Source: Rhodoferax lacus
GTDB lineage: Bacteria; Pseudomonadota; Gammaproteobacteria; Burkholderiales; Burkholderiaceae_C
Assembly (NCBI RefSeq): GCF_003415675.1
Contig: NZ_QFZK01000002.1
Location: 124,001-188,000, forward strand
Direction of reading: 5' to 3'
DNA: 64,000 nucleotides
The notes under the pieces were generated by a model. That model was not told the DNA's origin and did no database searches. It saw only the letters and a program-made list of their open reading frames with translations. This document shows, one piece after another, positions 33,375 through 43,925 of the stretch (the first letter of the stretch is position 1; each line of letters begins with the position of its first letter). Made by a program: the position numbers and the translations under genes.

Positions 33375-33809
33375 ATGTTTGATGCCAAAGAATCCCACTC
33401 CACGCGCCCCTACCTGATACGCGGCCTGTATGAATGGTGTACCGACAACGGTTTCACCCCGTTCATTGCCGTGCTGGTCGATGACTCGGTGCGCGTGCCC
33501 AATGAGTTTGTGAAGGACGGCGAAATTGTCCTCAACATCAGCTTCGACGCCACCAGCGCCCTGAAGCTGGGGAACGACTACATCGAGTTCAAGGGCCGCT
33601 TCGGCGGTGTGGCGCGCGACATCCTGGTGCCAGTGGACCGGGTGCTGGCCATCTACGCCAAAGAGAATGGGCAAGGCATGGCTTTCCCCTTGCTGGCCAG
33701 TACGGCAAGCCCTGCCTCATTGGCGCCTGTAGAGCAGCCATCTACAACCACTCCTGAAGGCCCACGCCCCGGTGGCGGTGGCCGTCCATCCCTCACACGC
33801 ATCAAATGA
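33375..33809 (+). CDS. sspB: ClpXP adaptor SspB
   Basis: This 144-residue protein has the SspB fold region RPYLIRGLYEWCTDNGFTPF near the N-terminus, the ssrA-tag groove region and a disordered Gly/Pro-rich tail. The tail ends in GGGRPSLTRIK, which resembles the XB motif that docks on the ClpX N-domain. SspB delivers ssrA-tagged proteins to ClpXP. It forms an operon with sspA. Confidence 0.95.
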   Translation: MFDAKESHSTRPYLIRGLYEWCTDNGFTPFIAVLVDDSVRVPNEFVKDGEIVLNISFDATSALKLGNDYIEFKGRFGGVARDILVPVDRVLAIYAKENGQGMAFPLLASTASPASLAPVEQPSTTTPEGPRPGGGGRPSLTRIK

Positions 33810-33849
33810 TTTGGGTGTTGCAAGTGTCAAAGTGCCTGTTTCCCTGGGT

Positions 33850-33855
33850 TAGAAT
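33850..33855 (+). promoter_or_regulatory. possible -10 element for tRNA-Thr
   Basis: TAGAAT lies 9 bases before the first base of the tRNA. The spacing suits a tRNA promoter with a short leader. A clear -35 hexamer was not identified. Confidence 0.4.
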
Positions 33856-33864
33856 TCAGCCCGT

Positions 33865-33940
33865 GCCGCTTTAGCTCAGTTGGTAGAGCAACCGCCTTGT
33901 AAGCGGTAGGTCGTCAGTTCGATTCCGACAAGCGGCACCA
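33865..33940 (+). tRNA. tRNA-Thr (TGT anticodon)
   Basis: A 76-base cloverleaf has a perfect 7-bp acceptor stem (GCCGCTT/AAGCGGC), D-arm GCTC/GAGC, and anticodon stem ACCGC/GCGGT around loop CTTGTAA, giving anticodon TGT. The T-loop is TTCGATT and CCA is encoded. The T stem has one A-C mismatch, which I recall also occurring in E. coli tRNA-Thr(UGU), so it is not a pseudogene sign. It reads ACA and wobble Thr codons. Confidence 0.97.
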
Positions 33941-33973
33941 CCCCCATCCAGTCCCCTCTCCGCAAAGCCTGAC

Positions 33974-34288
33974 TCAGTCCGGCTTGCGCGACATTTGAAC
34001 CTTCAATCGAATTGCGTTAACCTCCCAGCCCTTGGAGCGCAGGTGCGCCAGCAAGGACGGCAACAGTTGCTTGATTTTTGCGGCCACAGCGTTGTTGTCC
34101 AGCAGCAGGCACCAGACCGGCCCCTCTATCGGGCCGGGGTGCACGCAGTCCCGCAACGAAGGCGGCATCAGGGTCTGGATCGACTTCAGGCGCTGTGACG
34201 ATTCAGTGGCCAGCTCGAACAAGCGGTTGAGTGTTTCAGAGTCCTGGGTTGCTTGTAGCAGCGTAATGGCACGGGTGCGGCGGATCAT
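33974..34288 (-). CDS. dciA: DUF721/DciA-like replicative helicase loader
   Basis: This short 104-residue basic protein has a C-terminal region (LRDCVHPGPIEGPVWCLLLDNNAVAAKIKQLLPSLLAHL split by variable parts) that fits the DUF721/DciA domain. DciA proteins assist loading of the DnaB helicase in bacteria that lack DnaC. The divergent pairing with an M23 peptidase and secA parallels the Pseudomonas arrangement and supports the call. The gene ends 33 bases from the tRNA. Confidence 0.72.
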   Translation of the reverse strand: MIRRTRAITLLQATQDSETLNRLFELATESSQRLKSIQTLMPPSLRDCVHPGPIEGPVWCLLLDNNAVAAKIKQLLPSLLAHLRSKGWEVNAIRLKVQMSRKPD

Positions 34289-34308
34289 GGCCCCTTGGAA
34301 GGAATGGT

Positions 34309-35238
34309 ATGCAATTGATTATCACGGATGCAAGGCTTTCCAAAAGCCGCTCCATCCAGCTCAGTGGCCTGCGCCTGTGCGCAGTGGCGCTGGGCTTGTC
34401 ATTGTGCTTGATGCTGGTGTCTGCAGTCCTCTACCACTGGGTGTTTCTCAAGGGCGCCCGCGAGGGCTGGCCCGTGATCTCCACCCTGGTGCGGCTGGTG
34501 GTGAGGGATGAAGTGGCCCAGCGCGAACGCTTCATGCGCGAGAACATCGACGTCATGGCCAAGCGCCTGGGCGAGATGCAGGCCAAGATGATGCAACTGG
34601 AGTCGCTGGGCGAGCGGGTATCCGGCTTGGCTGGCATCAACCCCGCGGACATCCGTGCCAGGCCGGGGCAGGGCGGGGTGCTGGTGGCTGGGCATGACCT
34701 GTCCATGGAAGAGCTGCAGGCTGCCCTCAGCGACCTTGAAAAGGTTAGCCAGCAGCGCACCGATGTCATGACTGTGATCGAGTCGCGGCTGTTTGAGCAA
34801 AAAATAAAACAAATGATGGTGCCCACCGAGCTGCCCGTGAAAGACGTCAGCCTGGGCTCCAGCTTTGGCTGGCGCATTGACCCGTTTACCGGGCGCTCTG
34901 CCCTGCACACGGGCCTGGATTTTCCGGCCGAGGTCGGCACGCCCATTCTTGCTGCCGCTGGTGGTGTGGTGGTGGCACAGGAGTACCACCCGCAATACGG
35001 CAACATGATCGAAGTCGACCATGGCAATGACCTGATCACCCGCTACGCCCACTCATCGCGTGTGTTCGTCAAAAAGGGTGACCTGATCAAACGCGGTCAA
35101 AAGATAGCCGAAGTGGGCACCACCGGACGCTCCACCGGCGCCCATTTGCACTTTGAAGTGCTGGTGCAAGGCGTGCCACAAGACCCGCAAAAATTCCTGA
35201 ACGCAGGCAGTCATCTGGCAGCCTTGGGCAAACGCTAA
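34309..35238 (+). CDS. M23 family metallopeptidase (LytM/NlpD-type)
   Basis: This 309-residue envelope protein has one N-terminal membrane anchor (LCAVALGLSLCLMLVSAVLYHWVF), a coiled-coil region (about 70-170) and a C-terminal M23 domain. Zinc ligands are in SALHTGLDFPA (HxGxD type, here H-T-G-L-D) and GAHLHFEVLV (HLH). All key residues appear present, so it may be an active peptidoglycan endopeptidase. Its start is 20 bases from the divergent dciA start. secA follows after 142 bases. Confidence 0.93.
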   Translation: MQLIITDARLSKSRSIQLSGLRLCAVALGLSLCLMLVSAVLYHWVFLKGAREGWPVISTLVRLVVRDEVAQRERFMRENIDVMAKRLGEMQAKMMQLESLGERVSGLAGINPADIRARPGQGGVLVAGHDLSMEELQAALSDLEKVSQQRTDVMTVIESRLFEQKIKQMMVPTELPVKDVSLGSSFGWRIDPFTGRSALHTGLDFPAEVGTPILAAAGGVVVAQEYHPQYGNMIEVDHGNDLITRYAHSSRVFVKKGDLIKRGQKIAEVGTTGRSTGAHLHFEVLVQGVPQDPQKFLNAGSHLAALGKR

Positions 35239-35291
35239 AATCAGCGGTTTAGCACGCCGTGCAGGCTGCCCGCGCCCCGTGCGCTTGCGTT

Positions 35292-35321
35292 TTGCCGGAT
35301 TGCCCTCATATCACCTAGATT
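35292..35321 (+). promoter_or_regulatory. possible secA promoter
   Basis: TTGCCG (35292-35297) and TAGATT (35316-35321) are separated by 18 bases in the 142-base gap upstream of secA. It leaves a leader of about 50 bases. No Shine-Dalgarno is evident near the secA ATG. I see no secM-like gene. Confidence 0.35.
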
Positions 35322-35380
35322 AGAAAAAGGACTGCGCTGTTCTGTAGGCCCGCTGTGGGAAACAGGCCAGTCTTGCTTGC

Positions 35381-38167
<2,787 letters not shown>

Positions 38168-38215
38168 CGCTACAAGGGCCCTTTGAAATGGGCAACTTGC
38201 TACGCTGACGGAATA

Positions 38216-38229
38216 TACCTTTTAAGGTA
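38216..38229. promoter_or_regulatory. operator-like dyad upstream of HigBA-type pair
   Basis: TACCTT and AAGGTA form perfect arms around a TT centre, 9 bases before the toxin ATG at 38239. The AAGG of the right arm is also the only candidate Shine-Dalgarno for the toxin. This fits autoregulation by the antitoxin, a general property of type II modules. Confidence 0.55.
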
Positions 38230-38238
38230 ATAATTGCC

Positions 38239-38595
38239 ATGCGCGCAAAAGACAAACCACTTGGATGGATTGGCAGCAGCAAGAAAGACCTGATGGCACT
38301 GCCGCTGGATGTGCGCAAGTTTTTCGGGCATGCCCTGGATTTTGCTCAGCGTGGTGACAAGCACGATGCGGCAAAGGTACTCAAGGGTTTCGGTGGCGCC
38401 GGCGTGCTGGAGTTGGTGGAAGACGATCAGGCTGGCACATACCGTGCTGTTTATACCGTCAAGTTTGCCAGCGCTGTTTTTGTGCTTCACTGCTTCAGCA
38501 AGAAGAGCAAGCGCGGAGTCGAGACACCGAAAGAGGACATGGACATCATTCGCGCGCGGCTCAAAGTGGCCGAGGCACTTGCAAAGGAGCTGTGA
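38239..38595 (+). CDS. RelE/HigB-like toxin (Gp49 family)
   Basis: This 118-residue basic protein has KPLGWIGSSKKDLMALPLDVRKFFGHALD at the N-terminus (split by family-variable residues) and the central AVYTVKFASAVFVLHCFSKKSKRG, matching phage Gp49/HigB-type toxins of the RelE superfamily. These cleave mRNA on the ribosome. The toxin gene precedes the antitoxin, as in higBA. The antitoxin begins 1 base after the stop. It lies between secA and argJ. Confidence 0.85.
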   Translation: MRAKDKPLGWIGSSKKDLMALPLDVRKFFGHALDFAQRGDKHDAAKVLKGFGGAGVLELVEDDQAGTYRAVYTVKFASAVFVLHCFSKKSKRGVETPKEDMDIIRARLKVAEALAKEL

Positions 38596-38596
38596 T

Positions 38597-38944
38597 ATGA
38601 CGAAAAAATCCGCCGTTCGCACCATCAAGGGCATAGATGTAGAAATGGGCTCAGGAAATGTCTTTGCCGACCTCAGCCTGCCCGGTGCCGACAAGCTCAA
38701 GATCAAGTCCGGACTGGTTATCGAGATCACCAAGGCCATGCGCAAGTTGGGCCTCACTCAGAAGGCTGCGGCTGAGCGCATGGGCATTCCCCAGCCCAAG
38801 GTGTCGGCCATGGTGCGTGGCGACTTCACCAACTTGTCCGAGCGCAAACTGATGGACTGCCTGAATCGCCTGGGCTATGACATTGAAATCAAGGTGCGGC
38901 CTGCAGCAGAGCCTTTGGGGCATTTGATGCTGGCGTTTGCCTGA
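38597..38944 (+). CDS. XRE-family antitoxin (HigA-like)
   Basis: This 115-residue protein has a helix-turn-helix domain around KLGLTQKAAAERMGIPQPKVSAMVRG (read in two parts), the second helix KVSAMVRGDF being the recognition part. The N-terminal 40 residues probably bind the toxin. The C-terminal tail YDIEIKVRPAAE is typical of this HTH antitoxin group. It presumably represses from the TACCTT/AAGGTA dyad at 38216-38229. Confidence 0.88.
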   Translation: MTKKSAVRTIKGIDVEMGSGNVFADLSLPGADKLKIKSGLVIEITKAMRKLGLTQKAAAERMGIPQPKVSAMVRGDFTNLSERKLMDCLNRLGYDIEIKVRPAAEPLGHLMLAFA

Positions 38945-38989
38945 ATTTGGGTAATACGCCCACCTCTCTACTTGAAAGACAAGAAACCT

Positions 38990-40219
38990 ATGCCCGTTAA
39001 CCTGCCCCTGCCCGACGCCGCCACGCTGTACCCCATTGCTGGTGTGCGCATCGGCGTGACCGAAGCCGGTATCCGCAAAGCCAACCGCAAAGACCTGACC
39101 GTTGTGTTGCTTGACGCAGGTGCCAGCGTGTCGGGCGTGTTCACCTCCAACCGCTTTTGCGCAGCGCCCGTGCAGCTGTGCCGCGAGCACCTGGCCACTG
39201 GCCCGGGTGTGCGTGCCATGGTCATCAACACCGGCAACGCCAACGCCGGTACCGGCGCCGATGGCCTGGCCCGTGCGCAGCGCTCCTGCGCCGCACTGGC
39301 CCAGCGTCTGGGCATCACAGCCGAACAGGTGCTGCCGTTCTCCACCGGTGTGATCATGGAGTCGCTGCCCGTGGAGCGCATCGAGGCCGGTCTGGACGCA
39401 GCCATTGCAGACGCCACACCAGACCATTGGCTCAAGGCCGCCGAAGGCATCATGACCACCGACACCCAGCCCAAGGCCTTTGGCGCCCGGGGCCTCGTGG
39501 GTGGCAAGCAAATCAGTGTCTCGGGCATCAGCAAGGGTGCCGGCATGATCCGCCCCAACATGGCCACCATGCTGGGCTTTATTGCCACCGATGCGTGTGT
39601 AAGCCAGGCGGTGATGAAGCAGCTCTCCTTGGAACTGGCCGAGGGTTCGTTCAACCGCGTTACCGTGGATGGCGACACCTCCACCAACGATTCGCTGGTG
39701 GTGATCGCCACCAACAAGGCCGGCAACGCAGTCATCGATTCGCTGGCATCAAGTGACGGCCAGGCGCTCAAGGCGCTGATGCTGGATGTGGCGCGCAAAC
39801 TGGCCCAGGCCATCGTGCGGGACGGCGAAGGCGCCACCAAATTCATCAGCGTGGTGGTGCAGGGTGGCCGCACCGCGGAGGAATGTCGCAAGGTGGCCTA
39901 TGCCATTGCCCACTCGCCCTTGGTCAAGACCGCCTTTTTCGCCAGCGACCCCAACCTGGGCCGCATCCTGGCCGCCGTGGGCTACGCCGGTATTGACGAC
40001 CTGGACCAGACCGGCATCGAGCTGTACCTGGACGACGTGCATGTGGCCACCCAAGGCGGGCGCAACCCGGACTACCGCGAAGAAGACGGCCAGCGCGTCA
40101 TGAAGCAAAGCGAGATCACCGTGCGCGTGGCACTGGGCCGGGGCGACGCAACAGAGACGGTTTGGACCTGCGACTTCAGCCACGAGTACGTCACTATCAA
40201 TGCAGACTACAGGAGTTGA
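38990..40219 (+). CDS. argJ: glutamate N-acetyltransferase / amino-acid acetyltransferase
   Basis: ArgJ recycles acetyl from N-acetylornithine to glutamate in arginine synthesis and may also make N-acetylglutamate. The ATG at 38990 gives 409 residues; a TTG at 38972 is less likely. The proenzyme cleaves itself before Thr193 in [10 protein letters not shown], the nucleophile of the beta chain. [12 protein letters not shown] (oxyanion region) and TSNRFCAAP are also visible. Confidence 0.97.
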   Translation: MPVNLPLPDAATLYPIAGVRIGVTEAGIRKANRKDLTVVLLDAGASVSGVFTSNRFCAAPVQLCREHLATGPGVRAMVINTGNANAGTGADGLARAQRSCAALAQRLGITAEQVLPFSTGVIMESLPVERIEAGLDAAIADATPDHWLKAAEGIMTTDTQPKAFGARGLVGGKQISVSGISKGAGMIRPNMATMLGFIATDACVSQAVMKQLSLELAEGSFNRVTVDGDTSTNDSLVVIATNKAGNAVIDSLASSDGQALKALMLDVARKLAQAIVRDGEGATKFISVVVQGGRTAEECRKVAYAIAHSPLVKTAFFASDPNLGRILAAVGYAGIDDLDQTGIELYLDDVHVATQGGRNPDYREEDGQRVMKQSEITVRVALGRGDATETVWTCDFSHEYVTINADYRS

Positions 40220-40308
40220 ACACCCCCGTCCAGGCTCACTGCGTGTAGCCCGTTCCCCCCTTGCAGGGGGCAACACCAGCGGCCCGGCAGAGCCGGTTCC
40301 GCGGTGTT
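40220..40308. repeat. divergent copy D of the intergenic repeat, with hairpin
   Basis: This argJ-DUF815 gap has CACTGCGTGTAGCCCGTTCC, then a C-run/G-run (CCCCCCTTGCAGGGGG) and CAGCGGCCCGG, a degenerate version of the repeat seen at 13641, 21641 and 29177. It contains a further hairpin, AACACC (40272-40277) with GGTGTT (40303-40308) enclosing CCGGC-AGA-GCCGG. No U tract follows, so it is not a typical intrinsic terminator. Confidence 0.5.
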
Positions 40309-40337
40309 CCTGGTATTGAAATCACTTCGCTTCGGAC

Positions 40338-41231
40338 ATGGAAATAGGTATGGATATGAACGACCAACTGACCGCCTTCCTGGCGCGTGCCGAGCTGTTT
40401 ATGGCCCGGGTGGAGGCCTCGCTGCCGCACACCTTGAGCGAGCCCGACTGGAACGAGTCCATCGCCTTCCGCTACCGCCGCCGTTCCTCCGGCCAGGGCA
40501 TCCTGTCGGCCGTGCACCACGTGGGCGCCATGAGCCTGGCAGACCTGAAGGAAATCGACGTCCAGAAGGAAAAGATCCAGCGCAACACAGCGCAGTTTGT
40601 GCGCGGTGCCACCGCCAACAATGTGCTGCTTACCGGTGCACGCGGCACCGGCAAGTCGTCCCTGATACGCGCCTGCCTGCACGCCTATGCCGACCAGGGC
40701 CTGCGCCTGATCGAGGTGGACAAAGCCGATCTGGTGGACCTGCCTGACATCGTGGAACTGGTGGCCGCCCGACCTGAAAAATTCATCGTGTTCTGTGACG
40801 ACCTGAGCTTTGACGAGGGCGAGCCCGGCTACAAGGCGCTCAAATCGGTGCTGGACGGCTCGGTGTCGGCCAACACGGCCAATGTGCTGGTCTATGCCAC
40901 CAGCAACCGCCGCCACCTGCTGCCCGAGTACATGTCCGAAAACCTCACCTACACCCACACGCCCGAGGGCGAGGTGCATCCGGGCGAGGTGGTGGAAGAA
41001 AAGATTTCGCTCTCCGAGCGCTTTGGCCTGTGGGTCAGTTTTTACCCCTTCACCCAGGACGAATACCTGCATATTGCCGCCCAGTGGCTGAGGGTGCTGG
41101 GCGTGCCGCAAAGCGAGATAGAAACCGCCCGCCCCGAGGCGCTTCTGTGGGCCCTGGAGCGGGGTTCCCGCAGTGGGCGCGTGGCCTGGCAGTTTGCACA
41201 GGACTACGCCGGGCGCAAGTCCGCTTTATGA
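40338..41231 (+). CDS. DUF815 family ATPase
   Basis: This 297-residue AAA-type ATPase has Walker A GARGTGKSS (about 99-107), Walker B FIVFCDDLSFDEG and a sensor-1-like VLVYATSNRRHLLPEYM, the profile of the DUF815 family. Its cellular role is not established. ATGs at 40338, 40350 and 40356 are possible starts. It overlaps the Nudix gene start by 4 bases (ATGA). Confidence 0.9.
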   Translation: MEIGMDMNDQLTAFLARAELFMARVEASLPHTLSEPDWNESIAFRYRRRSSGQGILSAVHHVGAMSLADLKEIDVQKEKIQRNTAQFVRGATANNVLLTGARGTGKSSLIRACLHAYADQGLRLIEVDKADLVDLPDIVELVAARPEKFIVFCDDLSFDEGEPGYKALKSVLDGSVSANTANVLVYATSNRRHLLPEYMSENLTYTHTPEGEVHPGEVVEEKISLSERFGLWVSFYPFTQDEYLHIAAQWLRVLGVPQSEIETARPEALLWALERGSRSGRVAWQFAQDYAGRKSAL

Positions 41232-41740
41232 GCGACACGGCAGGCCAGCCCCACCAGGCAAAGCCACCGCTGGTGGCCGACGCCCACGCCGAGCGCGCAG
41301 GTGGCCCTAACCGCCCTGTGACCGAGGTGGCTGTGGGCGTGCTGGTGCGCCCAGATGGCGCCTTTTTGCTGACCTCACGCCCCGTGGGCAAGGCCTATGC
41401 GGGTTACTGGGAATTTCCCGGCGGCAAGCTCGAAACCGGTGAATCCGTGGAGCAGGCCCTGCACCGCGAACTGCACGAAGAACTCGGCATAGCCATTGGT
41501 GCCGTCACGCCCTGGCGTGTCGAGATGGTCGACTACCCCCACGCCCTGGTGCGCCTGCACTTCTGCAAGGTGTTTGCCTGGAGTGGTGAGCTGCAAATGC
41601 GCGAGGCCCAAAGCTTTGCCTGGGAACAGTTGCCAGTGCAGGTGCAGCCGGTGTTGCCGGGCACTGTGCCGGTGCTGGAATGGTTTGCCGCAGAGCGTGG
41701 ATTTGCGGACGCTACGCACACCACGGTTGGCGCCAGCTAA
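41228..41740 (+). CDS. mutT: Nudix hydrolase, MutT-like
   Basis: This 170-residue hydrolase has a complete Nudix box, GGKLETGESVEQALHRELHEELGI (GX5EX7REUXEEXGU, written here in segments: GGKLETGE, then RELHEELG). The preceding GYWEFPG fits MutT-type 8-oxo-dGTP diphosphatases. It is coupled to the DUF815 ATPase. Exact substrate specificity cannot be confirmed from sequence. Confidence 0.88.
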   Translation: MSDTAGQPHQAKPPLVADAHAERAGGPNRPVTEVAVGVLVRPDGAFLLTSRPVGKAYAGYWEFPGGKLETGESVEQALHRELHEELGIAIGAVTPWRVEMVDYPHALVRLHFCKVFAWSGELQMREAQSFAWEQLPVQVQPVLPGTVPVLEWFAAERGFADATHTTVGAS

Positions 41741-41746
41741 CCTGGG

Positions 41747-42028
41747 TTACTTTGGAGGCCATTGCTGCGCACCATGTAGCAGACGAAGTATTTCAATGCG
41801 GTTTCCCTTGATGCGGTAAATCACAAGGAATGGGGTGTGGCTGATGACCAATTCGCGTGTGCCTTTTACGCGCCCTGGCCGTCCAATTTTGGGATGCTGC
41901 AAAAGCATTTCTACTTGCTGCGCAATGCGGTCACCTTGGGAAATTGCCGCTGTGGGATTGTCATCGGCGATGTAGTCGAGTTGCGCGTCCCTGTCGTCAA
42001 TGGCACGCTGCAACCACAACAGGATCAA
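41747..42028 (-). CDS. RelE/ParE-type toxin
   Basis: This 93-residue protein starts with WLQRAIDDRDAQLDYIADDN and has IGRPGRVKGTRELVISHTPF and LVIYRIKGNRIEILRLLHGAQQWP, the classic ParE/RelE toxin outline including the C-terminal LRLLHGAQQWP. Its start overlaps the antitoxin stop by 4 bases, so the antitoxin is made first. The target (gyrase or mRNA) cannot be deduced. Confidence 0.9.
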   Translation of the reverse strand: MILLWLQRAIDDRDAQLDYIADDNPTAAISQGDRIAQQVEMLLQHPKIGRPGRVKGTRELVISHTPFLVIYRIKGNRIEILRLLHGAQQWPPK

Positions 42029-42222
42029 GACTTGATTCCTGTACTTTGTAAATATTCAGCCCGTTTCTTTTGCCAGTTGGCTTTTGCTTCAGTGGAAGGT
42101 GTCCATTCGGCATCGGGTGAATCGGCCTCTCTAACAGCAAGGTCCACCTGCTCCTTAAACCAAGCGTCATAGCTGTCGTCTTCCTGCTTCTGCTGGAGAG
42201 GACCAGTGATGGATGTGTTCAT
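42025..42222 (-). CDS. antitoxin of RelE/ParE module (stability-determinant type)
   Basis: This 65-residue acidic protein starts at ATG 42222; an in-frame TTG at 42234 is less likely. The stretch DSYDAWFKEQVDLAVREAD resembles the short antitoxins annotated as stability determinants (RelB/StbD-like). A perfect 24-bp palindrome ends 15 bases upstream of the start, the probable operator. It is coupled to the toxin gene. Confidence 0.8.
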   Translation of the reverse strand: MNTSITGPLQQKQEDDSYDAWFKEQVDLAVREADSPDAEWTPSTEAKANWQKKRAEYLQSTGIKS

Positions 42223-42236
42223 GGGTGTATGCAATC

Positions 42237-42260
42237 AAAGTTGGAAAATTTTCCAACTTT
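42237..42260. promoter_or_regulatory. perfect 24-bp palindrome, antitoxin operator
   Basis: The half-site AAAGTTGGAAAA (42237-42248) is followed directly by its exact complement TTTTCCAACTTT (42249-42260). Located 15 bases upstream of the antitoxin ATG. On the minus strand TTGCGC, 17 bases and GAAAAT form a promoter whose -10 lies inside the palindrome. Confidence 0.75.
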
Positions 42261-42269
42261 CACGTGAAA
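42258..42269. promoter_or_regulatory. second perfect palindrome, TTTCACGTGAAA
   Basis: A 12-bp perfect palindrome with a CACGTG core overlaps the 24-bp palindrome by three bases and lies in the -35/-10 spacer of the putative antitoxin promoter. It may bind the toxin-antitoxin complex as a second site or another regulator. Confidence 0.5.
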
Positions 42270-42306
42270 AGCGCAATGGCAGACCAACGCCCGGCAGACG
42301 CAAAGC

Positions 42307-42510
42307 CTACTGCAGCTTCGGATCCCCATACAGCCCATCTTCCGGTGGTGCCTCGGTCGGCACGCGAAAGGCTTCGCTGGCCCAGGCGCCGAAGTCCAGG
42401 TTCTTGCAGCGCTCGCTGCAAAACGGGCGGAACGCGTTGCTGGCCGCATAAATGCTTTTGCCGCCACAGGCGGGGCAGCGCACGATTTTGGTGGGAATGG
42501 ATGCATCCAT
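42307..42510 (-). CDS. yacG: DNA gyrase inhibitor YacG
   Basis: This 67-residue zinc-finger protein starts at ATG 42510. The zinc motif is CPACGG and FCSERCK (C-x2-C ... C-x3-C), followed by the LDFGAWASEAFRVP segment that defines YacG. YacG binds gyrase and blocks DNA binding in E. coli. The order coaE-zapD-yacG behind pilD is conserved in many proteobacteria. Confidence 0.95.
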   Translation of the reverse strand: MDASIPTKIVRCPACGGKSIYAASNAFRPFCSERCKNLDFGAWASEAFRVPTEAPPEDGLYGDPKLQ

Positions 42511-42532
42511 GGCTATACCTCTGCAGCAAGGC

Positions 42533-43288
42533 TCAGGAGCAAAGGGCCAGCTCGAACGCACCGTCGGTATGGGCAGGGTGCATCTTTTCGTCAGCATCCA
42601 GTCGCATCAGGCGGATGGACACCATCAGGCGGTTGCCGCTGATCTCGGGAATGAGCTGCAGCTCCGGGTCCAGCGCCAGACGCAGCAACTGGAAGGTGCG
42701 GCCCTGTGGCAGGTTTTGCTGGAACTGGCCACCGGTAGCCACCACTTTTTGTGGTGAGCCCGAGTCGCGCAGCATCTTCAGCAGCAAATGGATGGAGTCG
42801 GCCAGCGGCGCCAGGGTACCGGCCCAGCGGTGCAGGTCCTTGATGCGCAGGTCCGCGCTGCGGTGCTGCCAGGCAAAGTAGGCCGGCAAGTCAAACTCGC
42901 AGGTGCCACCAGGAATACCCACGCGGCTGCGAATGCTCATCAGCCAGTCGTTCTCGGTGAGCGATTGGCCGGCCTTGCCGGACGTGGCATTCAGCGCGTC
43001 AAAACAGCCTTCCACCTGACCAACAACCTTGTCCAGAACCGACTCGGCAATGGCAGGGTTGCCGCGGTAGGAATTGAGCACCTGCTTTTGCTTGTCCAGG
43101 TCCTTGAGCACATCCGACTTCAGGTCGGCGCGGGCGCCCACGTCCATCACTTCAAAGATGGTGGTGAGCGCAAAGTGGTGGTCCAGCGGGGCCTCGCGCG
43201 AGACCAGTGTGGCCAGACGCAAAAACAGGTGTTCAAGCCGCAGGTAAGTGCGTATGCGTTCGTTAAAGGGATATTCGTAAAGAATCAC
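42533..43288 (-). CDS. zapD: cell division protein ZapD
   Basis: This 251-residue protein fits the ZapD/DUF1342 length when started at GTG 43288 (VILYEYPFNERIRTYLRLE, the canonical N-terminus). Upstream in-frame residues overlap coaE and are not expected. ZapD cross-links FtsZ filaments at the division site. RRSA-like basic residues and the C-terminal HPAHTDGAFELALC region fit the family. It lies between coaE and yacG. Confidence 0.93.
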   Translation of the reverse strand: MILYEYPFNERIRTYLRLEHLFLRLATLVSREAPLDHHFALTTIFEVMDVGARADLKSDVLKDLDKQKQVLNSYRGNPAIAESVLDKVVGQVEGCFDALNATSGKAGQSLTENDWLMSIRSRVGIPGGTCEFDLPAYFAWQHRSADLRIKDLHRWAGTLAPLADSIHLLLKMLRDSGSPQKVVATGGQFQQNLPQGRTFQLLRLALDPELQLIPEISGNRLMVSIRLMRLDADEKMHPAHTDGAFELALCS

Positions 43289-43310
43289 GCTGTGCTTTCG
43301 GGTGGGCGCA

Positions 43311-43922
43311 TCATAGCCCGAACTGTGGCGCCATTTGCCGCACCATTTCGGCCAGTGCGGGCAATCCCATGCCATCGTTGCACAACACCGTGTCGGCAGC
43401 AGCCAGGCGCCTGCTGCGACTGGCCTGGGCGGCCATGATGTGCCGCACCTGGTCCGCCGGCAACCCGCTGCGCGCCGTCACACGGCTGACCTGCGTGGCC
43501 TCGCTGCAGTCCACCACCAGCACCCGTTGCAGCCGCTTGCGCCAGTGGCCGGATTCCACCAACAAGGGGATGTCAAAAACAATGCAGGCCTTGCCGGCCG
43601 CGCTGTGCGCCTGTGCCTGGTCTGCAATCTGCTGGCCCACCAGCGGGTGGACTATGGCTTCGAGCTGGGCCTTGGCCTGTGGGTTGCTGAAAACATGCAG
43701 GCGCATCTGCTCGCGGTTGAGTGCGCCGTCTGCCGTGACAAAGGCGGCCCCAAACTGCGCCAGGATCTGGGGGATGGCAGCGCCCCCGGCCGCCGTGGTG
43801 CTGCGGGAAATGGCGTCGGCATCAATCACGGCCGCACCGTGCGTTGCCAACATCTGTGCCACGGTGCTCTTGCCGCTGCCAATGCCGCCCGTCAACCCCA
43901 GGGTGAAGGGTGTTGTCCGCAC
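43311..43922 (-). CDS. coaE: dephospho-CoA kinase
   Basis: CoaE phosphorylates dephospho-CoA in the last step of CoA synthesis. It has P-loop GLTGGIGSGKSTVA at the N-terminus, the DADAISR segment with the catalytic Asp, and FDIPLLVESGHW in the lid/CoA part. It is 203 residues. Its start is 3 bases after the pilD stop, the usual pilD-coaE-zapD-yacG order. Confidence 0.96.
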   Translation of the reverse strand: MRTTPFTLGLTGGIGSGKSTVAQMLATHGAAVIDADAISRSTTAAGGAAIPQILAQFGAAFVTADGALNREQMRLHVFSNPQAKAQLEAIVHPLVGQQIADQAQAHSAAGKACIVFDIPLLVESGHWRKRLQRVLVVDCSEATQVSRVTARSGLPADQVRHIMAAQASRSRRLAAADTVLCNDGMGLPALAEMVRQMAPQFGL

Positions 43923-43925
43923 GGC

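Noticed and set aside
33865..33940. tRNA-Thr as a pseudogene because of the A-C pair in the T stem
   Set aside because: The same mismatch is, as I recall, present in E. coli tRNA-Thr(UGU); all other arms and CCA are intact.
38239..42222. Remnant prophage suggested by two toxin-antitoxin modules
   Set aside because: Between and around them are core genes (argJ, DUF815 ATPase, Nudix, yacG) with no phage structural or integrase genes or att-like repeats.
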